Below, one piece after another: positions 6,765-16,657 of a stretch of 64,000 nt of DNA. This DNA is from JAZOTM01 sp045657625 (GTDB lineage Bacteria > Bacillota > Clostridia > Lachnospirales > Lachnospiraceae). Under the pieces are notes generated by a model that was not told the DNA's origin, did not search any database, and saw only the letters and a list, made by a program, of their open reading frames with translations. The stretch lies in NCBI GenBank assembly GCA_045657625.1, contig JAZOTM010000018.1:1-64000 (forward strand). Direction: 5' to 3'. The translations under genes were made by a program, and so were the position numbers. The stretch's first letter is position 1, and every line of letters starts with the position of its first letter.

Positions 6765-8288
6765 ATGATGTATTTTATTCCTGCATGGTATAAAAATGGG
6801 GAATGGAAAGAAAAAGAAGAGGTTTGGTACACGCAAAAAAAAGAAGTGGGATTTGATGATACGGTGAAGCAGATACAGCTGTTCTCCAGAAGTGAACTTT
6901 ATCCTTATAAAATCTTATTATTACAACATAGTCCAAACCTACGTCATTTTTTGCATAGACAGAGTATCTATCGGGCTGAGTACTGGTCCTGTTTTGATAG
7001 CATACAATGTGTAAGTAAACAAAAGGTGGAATTGTTTTCTTATCGGGATTTGAATTGGCCCCAGGGGATTTCTTTTTTATCCACGCCTTTTGCTTTATGT
7101 GCATTGTTAGATGGAAAGATGTATGCTCAGGTAGAGTTTGGGGACTATGGAAATATGATTCTGGTGGATTTTTATCGAGAGGATTTGATTTGTCGTAGAA
7201 ATCTGTATGATGATCGGGGATTTATTTCTTCTACTATTGTATATCGGGAAGGAAAGCCCTTCTATGAACAGTATTTGGATGAAACCGGGGTTTGGAAAAT
7301 TACTCATTTTTTTGAGGATCAGCATGTAGAAGTAAATCCAAAAAGCGATTATTATTTAGGGCAAAAAGGAATCGTTCATTATAAGAAAACCAGATATAGG
7401 AATATGGAAGAAGTGCTGCTGGAGGTGTTTTCTGACTTTTTGCGAGGCACTAAGTCAGAGGATCTGTTTTGTGTAGCTATGCATCCATTACATTTGGAAA
7501 TTATAAAAAAGAGTTTAAAGCAAAAAAAATATGTACTATCTTTTTATCGCAAGCGTATGTTCTATGAGCGAAAAGAAGATTTACAGGAATTTTTTGCACA
7601 TGCCAGGTATTTGGTGACGGATACTCGTCATGGAAAGCGGAATTTGGAACGTGGCATGGGAAGGGTTTATAGAAATTGTGTGACTATTTCCCCCTTTGAT
7701 TTTCGTATGGATCATAGTATTAGCTTGGAAATGCACACCAAAAATATTTGTGTGGCAGTAGATGGATTGCCGGATGCAGAATGTCGGAAGCTGGTATTGG
7801 AATTTTGTAAATATATAAAATCCGAGGATCGTATACAAATCGCATTTTTTACTAGAAAGGAAGGAAATCGAGCGGCTGAATTATTACAGAAGACAAAGCA
7901 AATTCTATCGGAGACCGGAAATTTACCAATGTTTTGCCATTTCTCAGTGGATGTGTGTGGCAGTGAAATGTCTATTAATCGTTGTGTGCGAGAAAAGGCA
8001 ATTTTAGTGGATTTACGGGAAATGCCGGATCATTTTTTAGAAATGTCAGCCTTGAGTATGGGAATTCCGCAGCTGGTAAAAAAGGAAACCCAATATGTGA
8101 AGAATAAAAAGAATGGACAGGAAATCAGTCAATTGTCTGAGTTATGTATTTGGTTGGACTATTATCTACAGGATTTAACACATTTAAATGAGGCTAAAAT
8201 AGAATCATACCGCATTGGAAAAAAGTTTTCTTCTGAGAAAATAAAAAAGCAATGGGAGTATCTTATTGCAGAAGCGGAAAGGATGTAA
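6765..8288 (+). CDS. asp1: Accessory Sec protein Asp1
   Basis: A 507-residue protein with the Asp1-type start (MMYFIPAWYKNGEWKEKEEVW, i.e. FIPAWY then WYTQ) and overall glycosyltransferase-B-like length. Known: Asp1, Asp2 and Asp3 form a complex that binds unfolded, glycosylated serine-rich adhesin and delivers it to SecA2/SecY2; Asp1 has a GT-B fold without a working active site. It starts 15 bp after secY2 and its 3' end lies beside asp2, in the standard order of the locus. Confidence 0.9.
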   Translation: MMYFIPAWYKNGEWKEKEEVWYTQKKEVGFDDTVKQIQLFSRSELYPYKILLLQHSPNLRHFLHRQSIYRAEYWSCFDSIQCVSKQKVELFSYRDLNWPQGISFLSTPFALCALLDGKMYAQVEFGDYGNMILVDFYREDLICRRNLYDDRGFISSTIVYREGKPFYEQYLDETGVWKITHFFEDQHVEVNPKSDYYLGQKGIVHYKKTRYRNMEEVLLEVFSDFLRGTKSEDLFCVAMHPLHLEIIKKSLKQKKYVLSFYRKRMFYERKEDLQEFFAHARYLVTDTRHGKRNLERGMGRVYRNCVTISPFDFRMDHSISLEMHTKNICVAVDGLPDAECRKLVLEFCKYIKSEDRIQIAFFTRKEGNRAAELLQKTKQILSETGNLPMFCHFSVDVCGSEMSINRCVREKAILVDLREMPDHFLEMSALSMGIPQLVKKETQYVKNKKNGQEISQLSELCIWLDYYLQDLTHLNEAKIESYRIGKKFSSEKIKKQWEYLIAEAERM

Positions 8289-8295
8289 AAACATC

Positions 8296-9837
8296 ATGTA
8301 TGGAGAGTTGAGGGCTTTACAACTGGGAAAGGAAAATTTGGCGGAAGTATTTCAAATCCCAGCATGTGTAGAGTGGCAATATGAAAAAGGAAATGAAAGA
8401 GAATCTTTCATGGAAAGACAGCTGGAAGAAGGCTATTTGACCTATGATGTGGCGATTATTGGTCGAAACATTACAGAAGAGGAAAAAGAGTATTTATTTC
8501 ATCATGTTCGGGCCTATGGTTTGTTTGTTCTTTCCGGATTTGAACCGGAACTTCCCCTAAAATGGCTGATGAAAAGCCGGGTAGGGCGGATTTTAGAAAA
8601 AGAAGATTTGCAGAATTTTTTGGAAGATGAGATACGCTGCTTTTTTTCCAATGATTATGGGGAAAAATGCCGTTTGAAGTATTTTGCGGTATCACCCCAG
8701 TTTTATGGAGATATAAGCTATTCCGGGTATCGTGGAATTGAATTACAGGGGGATTTTGGAGAAGAATATCGGCAAATTGGTTTTTGGAGAATGAATTTAC
8801 CCTTCTTTTCCGGTCAGGCTTTAGAATTTTGGCTGGAATATGAAAAAGAAAGGGAAGTAGAATTACAATTGGAGATTACTTCTTTTATAAAAGGAAGTGT
8901 AAATCAGGTTGCCAATCGATGGATTTTCACAAATCAAGAGTTATGTAGTCAGAATTTGTGTATCATCGAAAATAGGGGCACGGATTCACATCTTTTTATA
9001 TCCTTGTATGCAAAAGGAGTAGGGAGCCTCCGTATTATTAATTTGCATGATCGATGGTCCAGAAAAGGATATGGAGAAATCCTTCCGGGAGGAAAAAGAA
9101 GGGTAATATCTAATCGGGAGGAAGCTTTTTTCTATTTTGAACCCGGGGATTTAAAACCTCCACTGAATATATATTTTGCGGGTTATCGTACCAAGGAGGG
9201 GTTTGAAGGATATGGTATGTTACGAAGCTTTGGAAGTCCTTTTTTATTAATTAGCGAGCAGCGTTTGGAAGGTGGCGGCTTTTATATCGGAGATGAAGAA
9301 TATGAGAGTTGCATCCGTGAGGAAATAGAGGAACGTATGAAGGAACTGGGGTTTTCCTCAAAGGACGTAGTGATGGGGGGAATATCCATGGGGTCTACCG
9401 GGGCCATGTATTATGGAGCGGCCATAAACCCAAAGTTTTTAATACTTGGAAAGCCCTTAGCAAATCTGGGAAATATTGCAGAGGCGGAAAGAATTGAAAG
9501 ACCCGGCGGATTTCCCACTTCTATTGATATGTTAAAGAAATATCAGAATGCAAAACTACCGGTGGAGGAAGCAGTAGTTGGATTAAATGCAAAGTTTTGG
9601 AATCAGTTTGATAAAGCAGATTGGAAAAAAACCGTATTTGTAGTGTCCTATATGCTAGAGGACGATTATGACAGAGCAGCATATCAGGTGATGTTAAGTC
9701 ATCTACATACCGTAGGTACCAGGATTTATGGCAGAGGAATTCACGGAAGACATAATGATAATACTCCGGGTATTGTAAAATGGTTTTTAACAGAATATAA
9801 AAAGATTTTAAGATTGGCTTATCAGAGGGAAGTATAG
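8296..9837 (+). CDS. asp2: Accessory Sec protein Asp2
   Basis: A 513-residue protein with an N-terminal region, a jelly-roll-like middle and a C-terminal alpha/beta-hydrolase domain carrying the nucleophile motif GGISMGSTGAMYYGA. A late His in GRGIHGRHNDNTPG is likely the catalytic His. Known: Asp2 acetylates GlcNAc on the serine-rich adhesin and is needed for its export. I chose ATG 8296 over an upstream TTG (8266) because GGAAAGGA lies about 11 bp before it and the TTG is inside asp1. Confidence 0.88.
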   Translation: MYGELRALQLGKENLAEVFQIPACVEWQYEKGNERESFMERQLEEGYLTYDVAIIGRNITEEEKEYLFHHVRAYGLFVLSGFEPELPLKWLMKSRVGRILEKEDLQNFLEDEIRCFFSNDYGEKCRLKYFAVSPQFYGDISYSGYRGIELQGDFGEEYRQIGFWRMNLPFFSGQALEFWLEYEKEREVELQLEITSFIKGSVNQVANRWIFTNQELCSQNLCIIENRGTDSHLFISLYAKGVGSLRIINLHDRWSRKGYGEILPGGKRRVISNREEAFFYFEPGDLKPPLNIYFAGYRTKEGFEGYGMLRSFGSPFLLISEQRLEGGGFYIGDEEYESCIREEIEERMKELGFSSKDVVMGGISMGSTGAMYYGAAINPKFLILGKPLANLGNIAEAERIERPGGFPTSIDMLKKYQNAKLPVEEAVVGLNAKFWNQFDKADWKKTVFVVSYMLEDDYDRAAYQVMLSHLHTVGTRIYGRGIHGRHNDNTPGIVKWFLTEYKKILRLAYQREV

Positions 9838-9839
9838 TT

Positions 9840-10313
9840 ATGAATCAGGCGGAGCGCATATGGAAAATCTACTGGCGGGACCAGGGAGATTCTACTTATT
9901 TGTATGGATCACGGATTCGGTTTTGTGGAAAGGAAGAAATTGTTTTTGAAAATGATTTGATTCCACCGGGTTCTGTGATTAAGAGTTGGTATTCAAAAAC
10001 TAATTATCAGATACAACGTGTGGAGCCTAGTTTACCATTGATTGATGGTGAGAGGCATTATCGGGTGATCTTAAATGCGGATTTGGATATGCCGGAGGGA
10101 TTGCTGCTGAAGTTTTTGTTTTACCAAAAGAATGGGGAACTGGAAGGAACAGAGATTTTACGAGGTAGGGAAATGATTTTTCAATGTCCTATTCGTACTT
10201 TTTCTTATGAGGTGCAGTTAATCTGCGCCGGTAGTCATCAATTTCATTTTCACAATTTTGTGATAGAAGAATTGACTGGGGAGGAGTTAGAAAAGTATGA
10301 GACTTCGCTATAA
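9840..10313 (+). CDS. asp3: Accessory Sec protein Asp3
   Basis: A 157-residue protein in the asp3 position with the family features WKIYWRDQGDSTYLYGSRIRF and SVIKSWYSKTNYQ near the N-terminus and a beta-rich fold ending in the SHQFHFHNFVI motif. Known: Asp3 is the small all-beta subunit of the Asp1-2-3 chaperone complex. It follows asp2 by 2 bp and overlaps secA2 by 17 bp, so the genes are translationally coupled. Confidence 0.88.
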   Translation: MNQAERIWKIYWRDQGDSTYLYGSRIRFCGKEEIVFENDLIPPGSVIKSWYSKTNYQIQRVEPSLPLIDGERHYRVILNADLDMPEGLLLKFLFYQKNGELEGTEILRGREMIFQCPIRTFSYEVQLICAGSHQFHFHNFVIEELTGEELEKYETSL

Positions 10314-12618
10314 GGGAAGAATCAGGAGAATACAAAGGTTACAAAAAGAATATGAGATTCTCACAGACCGGGAACTGCAGGATAAAACCCGTAGGTTCAA
10401 AAAACGATTGGCAAATGGCGAAACTACCAATCAGATTTTGGAAGAGGCTTATGCAGTGGTTTGTGAAGCGGATAGACGGGTACTGGGGATGCTGCCTTTT
10501 GCAGAACAGATTATGGGAGCCATTGCCATTCATGGTTGCCATTTAGCAGAAATGGCTACTGGAGAAGGCAAAACCTTAATGGCTACCATGCCGTTGTATT
10601 TACATGCGTTAACCGGGAAAAGTACTATTTTGGTGACTGCTAATGAATACTTAGCAATTCGTGATGCGAAGGAGATGGGACCGGTTTATGAGTTTTTGGG
10701 GCTTACAGTGAGAGCCGGGGTCAAGGAAGATCCTTCGGAACAGGTTACAAATGATGAAAAACGAGAGTTTTATGCTGCGGATATTTTATATACGACCCAT
10801 GCTGTTTTAGGGTTTGATTATTTGTTTGAAAATCTTGTAAAAAAAGCGGAAGATCGATTTATGCGAGAGTTTTATTTTGTCATGATTGATGAGGCGGATG
10901 CAGTGCTTTTGGATGCGGCGCAAATGCCATTAGTGATTTCCGGAGCCCCTCGTGTACAGTCTAACCTGTACCAAACAGCAGATTTTTTCGCTTCTATTTT
11001 GCAGGAAGACCGAGATTATAAGATTGAAAATAGAGCAATTTGGCTGACAGAAGAAGGTATAAAATATGCGGAAGATTTTTTTGGAATAGAGAATTTTTAT
11101 AGTAAAGAATACTTTGAAATTAACAGACATGTGACCTTAGCATTACGGGCTCGTTATTTATTTGGCTTGCAGAAAGATTATTTGATTTCTGAAGACGGAG
11201 AAATTGTTTTACTGGATCGAGGAACAGGACGTGGACTTCCGGGTATGAAATTGCGAGGTGGACAGCATCAGGCCATAGAGACTAAGGAAGGTTTGAAAAT
11301 CACGCAGGAACAGCGTTCCGTGGCATCCATTACCTATCAGAATTTATTTCTGATGTTTCCGAAAATGGCGGGTATGAGTGGAACTTTGGAAGATGCAGGA
11401 TTGGAGTTGTTTCAGGTTTATAAAAAGACAGTGGTACCGATTCCTACCCATAAGCCTTGCCGACGCGTGGATTATAAGGATCAGTATTATCAGAATGGGG
11501 TAAAACAGTTTGAGGCGGTGATTCAGGAAGCAGTGTCACGACACCGCAAGGAGCAACCGGTGTTGATTGTTACCTCTACTATACAGGATACCAAGATTAT
11601 TTCCCAATTGTTATTGGAAAAAGAGATTCCCCATTGTGTTTTAAATGCCAATAATGTTTTTTGGGAAGCAGATATTATCAAAGAAGCGGGAAAAAGAAGT
11701 GCGGTTACCGTATCTACCGGTTTGGCAGGTAGAGGAACAGATATCAAACTGGAAGAAGGTGTAGCTGATTTGGGGGGATTGGCGGTGCTTGGGGTAGGCC
11801 GTATGGAAAATACCCGTTTAGAACGACAGGTAAGAGGGCGTTCCGGAAGGCAGGGAGACCCGGGATGCAGCAAGTTTTTCTGCTCTTTGGAAGACGAAGT
11901 TGTGAAGACTATGGGGGAAAACTATATAGAGAAGTTTCTCACGTCGGAAAATAGATTAGCAGAAAGACGATTGAAGAATTTGATTAATAAGGGCCAAAAA
12001 ATACATATGGACCAATCCATACAGCAAAGAGAGCGGGCTATGGAATATGACCGTATTTTAAAGCGCCAAAGAACAATTCTTTATGCCGCAAGAAATCGTC
12101 TGTTGGATCATGGACGGGTTGAGGATGACTTTATAAAAAAAGTGTGGAAATGGAATATTAGGCAATATGTAAAAGAAAAAAAGCAAGTGGATGAGGCGGA
12201 ATTGAGTCGTTATGTGCTGGACCATATTTCTTATGAACTGGGCTATGGATTTTCACCAAAAGTAGCTTTTCGTGGTAGAAAGTTGCGTAATTACCTTCAA
12301 AAGTATGCGGAGGTGGTGTATGAAAATAAAATGTCAGATTTTGAAAATGAAGACCAAAAGCAGGAGTTTTTACAGCTTTGTATTTTAAATGCCATTGATG
12401 ATATTTGGATTGAAGAAGTGGATTATTTGCAACAATTGCAGTTTGCCATTATAGGTAGGGGCTCAGCCCAAAGAAATCCGGTATTTGAATACAGCGAAGA
12501 GGCGTATAAATCTTTCCACAATATGGAGGATAGTATAAAAATAAAGATGATGCGCAATATATTTCTTGGAACACCGGAATATGATAGAAACAAACAGTTA
12601 AATATTGTATTTCCGTAG
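10297..12618 (+). CDS. secA2: Accessory Sec motor ATPase SecA2
   Basis: ATP-driven preprotein motor of 773 residues. Seen: AEMATGEGKTLMATM (Walker A), TTHAVLGFDYL, FYFVMIDEADAVLLD (DEAD-like Walker B), a preprotein cross-linking region, VSTGLAGRGTDIKL, and RQVRGRSGRQGDPG in the second nucleotide-binding fold. It ends without the Cys/His zinc-binding tail of housekeeping SecA, as usual for SecA2. Together with SecY2 and Asp1-3 it exports the serine-rich surface protein. Confidence 0.93.
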   Translation: MRLRYKGRIRRIQRLQKEYEILTDRELQDKTRRFKKRLANGETTNQILEEAYAVVCEADRRVLGMLPFAEQIMGAIAIHGCHLAEMATGEGKTLMATMPLYLHALTGKSTILVTANEYLAIRDAKEMGPVYEFLGLTVRAGVKEDPSEQVTNDEKREFYAADILYTTHAVLGFDYLFENLVKKAEDRFMREFYFVMIDEADAVLLDAAQMPLVISGAPRVQSNLYQTADFFASILQEDRDYKIENRAIWLTEEGIKYAEDFFGIENFYSKEYFEINRHVTLALRARYLFGLQKDYLISEDGEIVLLDRGTGRGLPGMKLRGGQHQAIETKEGLKITQEQRSVASITYQNLFLMFPKMAGMSGTLEDAGLELFQVYKKTVVPIPTHKPCRRVDYKDQYYQNGVKQFEAVIQEAVSRHRKEQPVLIVTSTIQDTKIISQLLLEKEIPHCVLNANNVFWEADIIKEAGKRSAVTVSTGLAGRGTDIKLEEGVADLGGLAVLGVGRMENTRLERQVRGRSGRQGDPGCSKFFCSLEDEVVKTMGENYIEKFLTSENRLAERRLKNLINKGQKIHMDQSIQQRERAMEYDRILKRQRTILYAARNRLLDHGRVEDDFIKKVWKWNIRQYVKEKKQVDEAELSRYVLDHISYELGYGFSPKVAFRGRKLRNYLQKYAEVVYENKMSDFENEDQKQEFLQLCILNAIDDIWIEEVDYLQQLQFAIIGRGSAQRNPVFEYSEEAYKSFHNMEDSIKIKMMRNIFLGTPEYDRNKQLNIVFP

Positions 12619-12636
12619 TGTTGGATAGGGGGCAGC

Positions 12637-14130
12637 GTGGTTTATAATTTTAATTTGGGTATCGGTTGGGCATCCAGTGGTGTGGAATATGCCCAAAGCT
12701 ATCGGAATAAAGCTTTTCAACAGGAAGGAATTCCGGCAAAGTTTATATACATAGATATGTTCCCCAGAGAGAATCTCATTCATATGACAAGAAATCTGGG
12801 GTTCGCAGATCAGGATATTATTTGGTTGTATACTTTTTTTACTGACTTTAAAATGGCACCTACAACCTACTGGAGAAAGGACTTTGAAGGTACATTTTCT
12901 GAAGATTATCAGGATTATGTAAGAGACGGGAAAATAGGAAAATATCTTTTTGCAAACGGAGATTTTTATACGGTTTATTTTACTACGGAGGCATCCGAGT
13001 TCATTCATCGTGTAGAGTATGTTTCCCAGGGAAAGTTATTGCGGAAGGATTATTTCACCTATGGACGTATTTATACGGAGTATTATGCACCCAGTGGAAA
13101 AAAGGCCCATCTGTATCATCGGCGATTTTATAACGAGGATGGCACAACGGCTTATGAGGAAATTATAGATGGGGAAGATGTGATGTATCAATTCCCCGAT
13201 AAAATCCTTTTTTCCAAGGAAGAACTAGTGGGATATATGGTGGATTCCATAGATTTCCAAAAGGAAGATGTGGTTCTAATTGACCGTACCACCGGAATCG
13301 GCCAGGCAATTTTAGAGCATGTGAAAAATGCCAGGGTTGGGATTATTATACATGCAGATCATTATAGTAAAAGTTTTGTGGGGGATACACATATCCTGTG
13401 GAATAATTATTATGAATATGCCTTTGCTATGCATAAACATGTGGATTTTTACGTAGTAGCAACAGATAGTCAAAAAGAAATGTTGGAGCAGCAATTTCAA
13501 AAATATGTGGGGGTCAAGCCTCAGGTCTATACCATTCCGGTGGGCAGTTTGGAGTATTTGGAAAAACCGGATGAAACTCGGAAAAGGAAACCCTACTCTA
13601 TGTTGACGGCCTCCCGATTAGCAGTGGAGAAACATGTGGATTGGACCATTAAGGCGTGTGTACGAGCCAAGGCAGAAATTCCGCAACTTACCTTTGACAT
13701 ATACGGAGAGGGTGGAGAAAAACAAAGATTAGCCGCCTTAATTCGGGAATTGGATGCGGAGGACTATATCCATTTAAAAGGCCAACAGGACCTGCGTCAT
13801 GTATATCAGCAGTATGAGTTGTATTTTTCGGCTTCTCTAAGTGAAGGTTTTGGATTGTCTTTGCTGGAAGCTGTGGGTGGTGGAGATGCCATGATTGGTT
13901 TTCAAGTAATGTATGGGAATACCACATTTATCTTGGATGGTGAGAATGGGTATTTTGTCCCATCGGAAGAAGAAATGTCTGAAATGGACCGGGTGAATGG
14001 GTTCGCTGAGAAATTGATTCAGTATTTTCGGGATGAAAATCGACAGAGATTTGAAGAAGCATCCTATGGATTAGCCAGGAAGTTTTTGATTGGGGAGGTG
14101 AGTAGCCGTTGGAAAGAATTGGTTCATTAG
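12637..14130 (+). CDS. gtfA: Accessory Sec glycosyltransferase GtfA
   Basis: Cytosolic GT4-type glycosyltransferase of 497 residues. The N-terminus MVYNFNLGIGWASSGVEYA is a near-signature of GtfA. The C-terminal half has the donor-binding Rossmann features (LTASRLAVEKHVDW, DIYGEGGEKQRL, SASLSEGFGLSLLEA with the EX7E-like element). Known: GtfA, held by GtfB, adds the first GlcNAc to serines of the repeat protein. The start is GTG at 12637 with TAGGGGG 5 bp before it. Its end overlaps gtfB by 22 bp. Confidence 0.9.
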   Translation: MVYNFNLGIGWASSGVEYAQSYRNKAFQQEGIPAKFIYIDMFPRENLIHMTRNLGFADQDIIWLYTFFTDFKMAPTTYWRKDFEGTFSEDYQDYVRDGKIGKYLFANGDFYTVYFTTEASEFIHRVEYVSQGKLLRKDYFTYGRIYTEYYAPSGKKAHLYHRRFYNEDGTTAYEEIIDGEDVMYQFPDKILFSKEELVGYMVDSIDFQKEDVVLIDRTTGIGQAILEHVKNARVGIIIHADHYSKSFVGDTHILWNNYYEYAFAMHKHVDFYVVATDSQKEMLEQQFQKYVGVKPQVYTIPVGSLEYLEKPDETRKRKPYSMLTASRLAVEKHVDWTIKACVRAKAEIPQLTFDIYGEGGEKQRLAALIRELDAEDYIHLKGQQDLRHVYQQYELYFSASLSEGFGLSLLEAVGGGDAMIGFQVMYGNTTFILDGENGYFVPSEEEMSEMDRVNGFAEKLIQYFRDENRQRFEEASYGLARKFLIGEVSSRWKELVH

Positions 14131-15485
14131 AAAAAGGAATTCTTTTATTGGATCAATACGATAAACAAGCTGCAATGTTGGCAGATTCTTTTCGCAGTGT
14201 TGGATTTGCCGGAGTGATTTTGGTTTTACAGGATTACGGATTTCTGCCAAGGGATGTGGTAGGACTTTACTCCTACTTTTATAGAAAAAAGACAGAAACA
14301 GAGGGACATCCATGTTTTTTTAACCAGGTGCAAAGACCGGATTACTGGGTAGTTTCCGGTACTGCAAAGTCAGCTGAAATACGGGATTATGTGTATTTAA
14401 GAGGGCGTATTCAATATGTGACTGACTATGATGCAGAGCCTAGAATTGTTTCTAAGGTGGATTGGAATAATCGAAAGTCTGTGATTCGGTCTTCCGAGTA
14501 TTATGATAACTACGGACATCTGTATGCACGAGAAATCTATGACGGAAAAGGCAAGGCAATTACAAAGACCTATTTTGATGAAGAGAACCGGGAAGTCTTG
14601 GTGGAAAATCTGGTTACGGGAGGAATTATTTTAACAGAAAATAAGAAAACCCGTATTTTCCGGAATAAACGAGAATTTGTTTTTGCTTTTTTGAAAAAGT
14701 TGCAGGAAGATTATGGAGAAAGCATAGGACCGATTTATTATAATTCCTTGTCATATCCATTTTTTTACACTTTAGATCAGCAGGGGAGTCAGTCACCGGC
14801 GTATCTTTTTTGGCAAGAAGGTCCAAGAGAAACGGTTCCGGGAAATATGCAACTGATTTTGGATGGGAAAACAAGTACAAGAAAGATTTACGTACAGAAT
14901 CTAGCCAGTTATGAAGCTTTTCAGAGGTGTGGGGGATCGCAGGAACAAATGGAACCCTTGGGTTTTGTATATTCCTATAAAAAAGAGAATACAGGACAAA
15001 AAAAGGCTTTGATTTGTACAAATTCTGATGAAATCGCAGGATTGCGAGATTTGGTGGAAGGATTTCCGCAGGTGGAATTCCATATATTGGCCATTACGGA
15101 AATGTCTACAAAACTATTGAATTATGGTACTTACTCCAATGTATTCTTGTATCCGGCGGCAAAAAAAGAATTGATTGACCAGCAGTTTCTCACTTGTGAT
15201 TATTACTTGGACTTGAATTTTGGCGGTGAGATTTTAGATGCAGTAAAAAGGGCTTTTTTGCACAAACAGTTGATTTTAGGGTTAAACAATACCCTTCACA
15301 ATAAAGCTTACATCTCAGAGAACCATGGATTTCAGGACATTTCTTCCTTAAAGAGTTTTTGGAAGGAAGTACTGGAAAACAGAGATGTTTTAAATACACA
15401 TTTGCAACTACAAGGGCAACATGCCATGGAGGCAAATGAGGAAGCTTACAGTAACATTATAAATTTTGATTTTATTAGGAGGTAA
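14109..15485 (+). CDS. gtfB: Accessory Sec glycosylation stabiliser GtfB
   Basis: A 458-residue GtfB-type protein: N-terminal ILLLDQYDKQAAMLADSFRSVGF, a middle beta-meander, and a degenerate GT-B fold whose second half keeps NLNFGGEILDAVKRAF. Known: GtfB has no donor activity of its own but recognises the serine-rich substrate and stabilises GtfA in a heterotetramer. The TTG start at 14109 has a GAGGTG site and lies inside the gtfA end; no better in-frame start is close by. Confidence 0.88.
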   Translation: MERIGSLEKGILLLDQYDKQAAMLADSFRSVGFAGVILVLQDYGFLPRDVVGLYSYFYRKKTETEGHPCFFNQVQRPDYWVVSGTAKSAEIRDYVYLRGRIQYVTDYDAEPRIVSKVDWNNRKSVIRSSEYYDNYGHLYAREIYDGKGKAITKTYFDEENREVLVENLVTGGIILTENKKTRIFRNKREFVFAFLKKLQEDYGESIGPIYYNSLSYPFFYTLDQQGSQSPAYLFWQEGPRETVPGNMQLILDGKTSTRKIYVQNLASYEAFQRCGGSQEQMEPLGFVYSYKKENTGQKKALICTNSDEIAGLRDLVEGFPQVEFHILAITEMSTKLLNYGTYSNVFLYPAAKKELIDQQFLTCDYYLDLNFGGEILDAVKRAFLHKQLILGLNNTLHNKAYISENHGFQDISSLKSFWKEVLENRDVLNTHLQLQGQHAMEANEEAYSNIINFDFIRR

Positions 15486-15489
15486 GGAT

Positions 15490-15693
15490 ATGGAAGTATT
15501 AAAGGGAATTTTATTTGGAAAGACACAGAACACGTTATTGGTAATTATTTATTTGGAGTGGATTTTAACGGCTTATGGTATTGGCATGACCATTTCTACA
15601 AAAAAACTTTGGGCAAAAATTATCAATTTGGTGCTCACTATTCTCTGGGTTGTTTGTGCTATCTTAAATATGATTAATTATTTCAATGCGTAA
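15490..15693 (+). CDS. Small two-helix membrane protein, Asp4/Asp5 position
   Basis: A 67-residue protein with two hydrophobic helices (about 10-32 and 41-63) joined by a short basic turn (STKKLWAK). The ATG at 15490 was preferred over an upstream in-frame ATG because an AGGAGG site lies just before it. It directly follows gtfB. In streptococcal loci this spot is held by the small SecE/SecG-like proteins Asp4 and Asp5. The two-helix layout recalls SecG, but sequence similarity by eye is weak, so this is a positional inference. Confidence 0.6.
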   Translation: MEVLKGILFGKTQNTLLVIIYLEWILTAYGIGMTISTKKLWAKIINLVLTILWVVCAILNMINYFNA

Positions 15694-15695
15694 AT

Positions 15696-15756
15696 TTGTC
15701 ACAGTTATTTCTGCACTGTGACTGATATGCTGGTACAAAAAATTAGACTGTGACAA
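15696..15756 (+). repeat. Inverted repeat with three half-sites after the accessory Sec operon
   Basis: GTCACAGT (15698-15705) pairs with ACTGTGAC (15715-15722). A third copy, ACTGTGACAA (15747-15756), can pair 10/10 with TTGTCACAGT (15696-15705). No T-tract follows, so it is not a clear terminator. It could be an operator for a Crp-type protein (the gene at 16749 encodes one) or a 3'-end stabilising hairpin. Confidence 0.5.
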
Positions 15757-15889
15757 CATGTGCGCATTATAGCCAATTTTTGAAATCAAAAAATAGAGAA
15801 AACGCTGAAAATAAAAAACTTCCTTGGAAACTCATTTCAAAAACCCAGTTTCGTGGTAAAATGAGAAAAAATTTCAAAGGGGGTTTTTT

Positions 15890-16654
15890 ATGAAGCGTAT
15901 GATTCAAAAACTGGCAGTTGGGATTTTTGCTGTATGTATGGGTGTCATAGGGGTAGTGCCCATGCAGGTGCATGCAGCGACTGTGACTTATTCCAATGCC
16001 GCACAGATTTGTACCTATGTTTATCAGGGGTACAACAGTGGTTCCAAGGGACCGATCATCGTAACAAAGGGGACTTACAAAAAGGGAAGTACGACAAAGA
16101 CCGTATATTTGGTTACGATGTCCGGTACAGAGATTGTAACAGGACAGTCCACCGGATATTACACGGATTTACTTTCCGGATTCAATCTGAACAATGCGTA
16201 TCAGACAAATGTAGTGAATGTAATTAATAATTACATCCCAAAGAACTCAAATTTGATTTTGGCTGGACATAGTCTTGGCGGTATGATTGCACAGCAGGTA
16301 GCTGCAAATTCTACCATCAAAGCAAATTACAATGTTATGAATACGGTTTGCTTTGGTTCTCCACTTCTTGCAGCAGGAAGTAGAGAAGGTGTTGTAAAGC
16401 GTTTGGGAGACACCTCTGATGCAGTTCCATATTTATCCGGTTCTTTGTTTAACAATACTGCATGGGCCATTGCAGGGCTGCAGAGAGAAAACGGTGGATA
16501 TGGTACAGATTTGCTATCTGCTCATACAAAGAGTTATTTGCGGTCAGATGTTTGGGGCAAATATGATATTACAGGTACCAAGAATGGTGGAGCCACTATT
16601 ACTTTGGATTTGTCTACACAGACTTATTATTATTCACCAACATCTGTAAATTAA
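15890..16654 (+). CDS. Secreted class 3-type lipase/esterase
   Basis: A 254-residue exported hydrolase. It has a signal peptide with basic start and hydrophobic core (residues 1-29, cleavage near VHA-AT), then an alpha/beta-hydrolase domain with the nucleophile elbow ILAGHSLGGMIAQ (Ser near residue 127), a probable catalytic Asp in GDTSDAVPY and a His in SAHTKSY. The layout fits lipase class 3 (Fungal_lipase type). It is monocistronic, between an inverted repeat and its own terminator. Substrate is unknown. Confidence 0.8.
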   Translation: MKRMIQKLAVGIFAVCMGVIGVVPMQVHAATVTYSNAAQICTYVYQGYNSGSKGPIIVTKGTYKKGSTTKTVYLVTMSGTEIVTGQSTGYYTDLLSGFNLNNAYQTNVVNVINNYIPKNSNLILAGHSLGGMIAQQVAANSTIKANYNVMNTVCFGSPLLAAGSREGVVKRLGDTSDAVPYLSGSLFNNTAWAIAGLQRENGGYGTDLLSAHTKSYLRSDVWGKYDITGTKNGGATITLDLSTQTYYYSPTSVN

Positions 16655-16657
16655 AAG

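Noticed and set aside
15696..15756. Terminator of the accessory Sec operon
   Set aside because: The inverted repeat lacks a U-tract on either strand, so it was listed as a repeat only.
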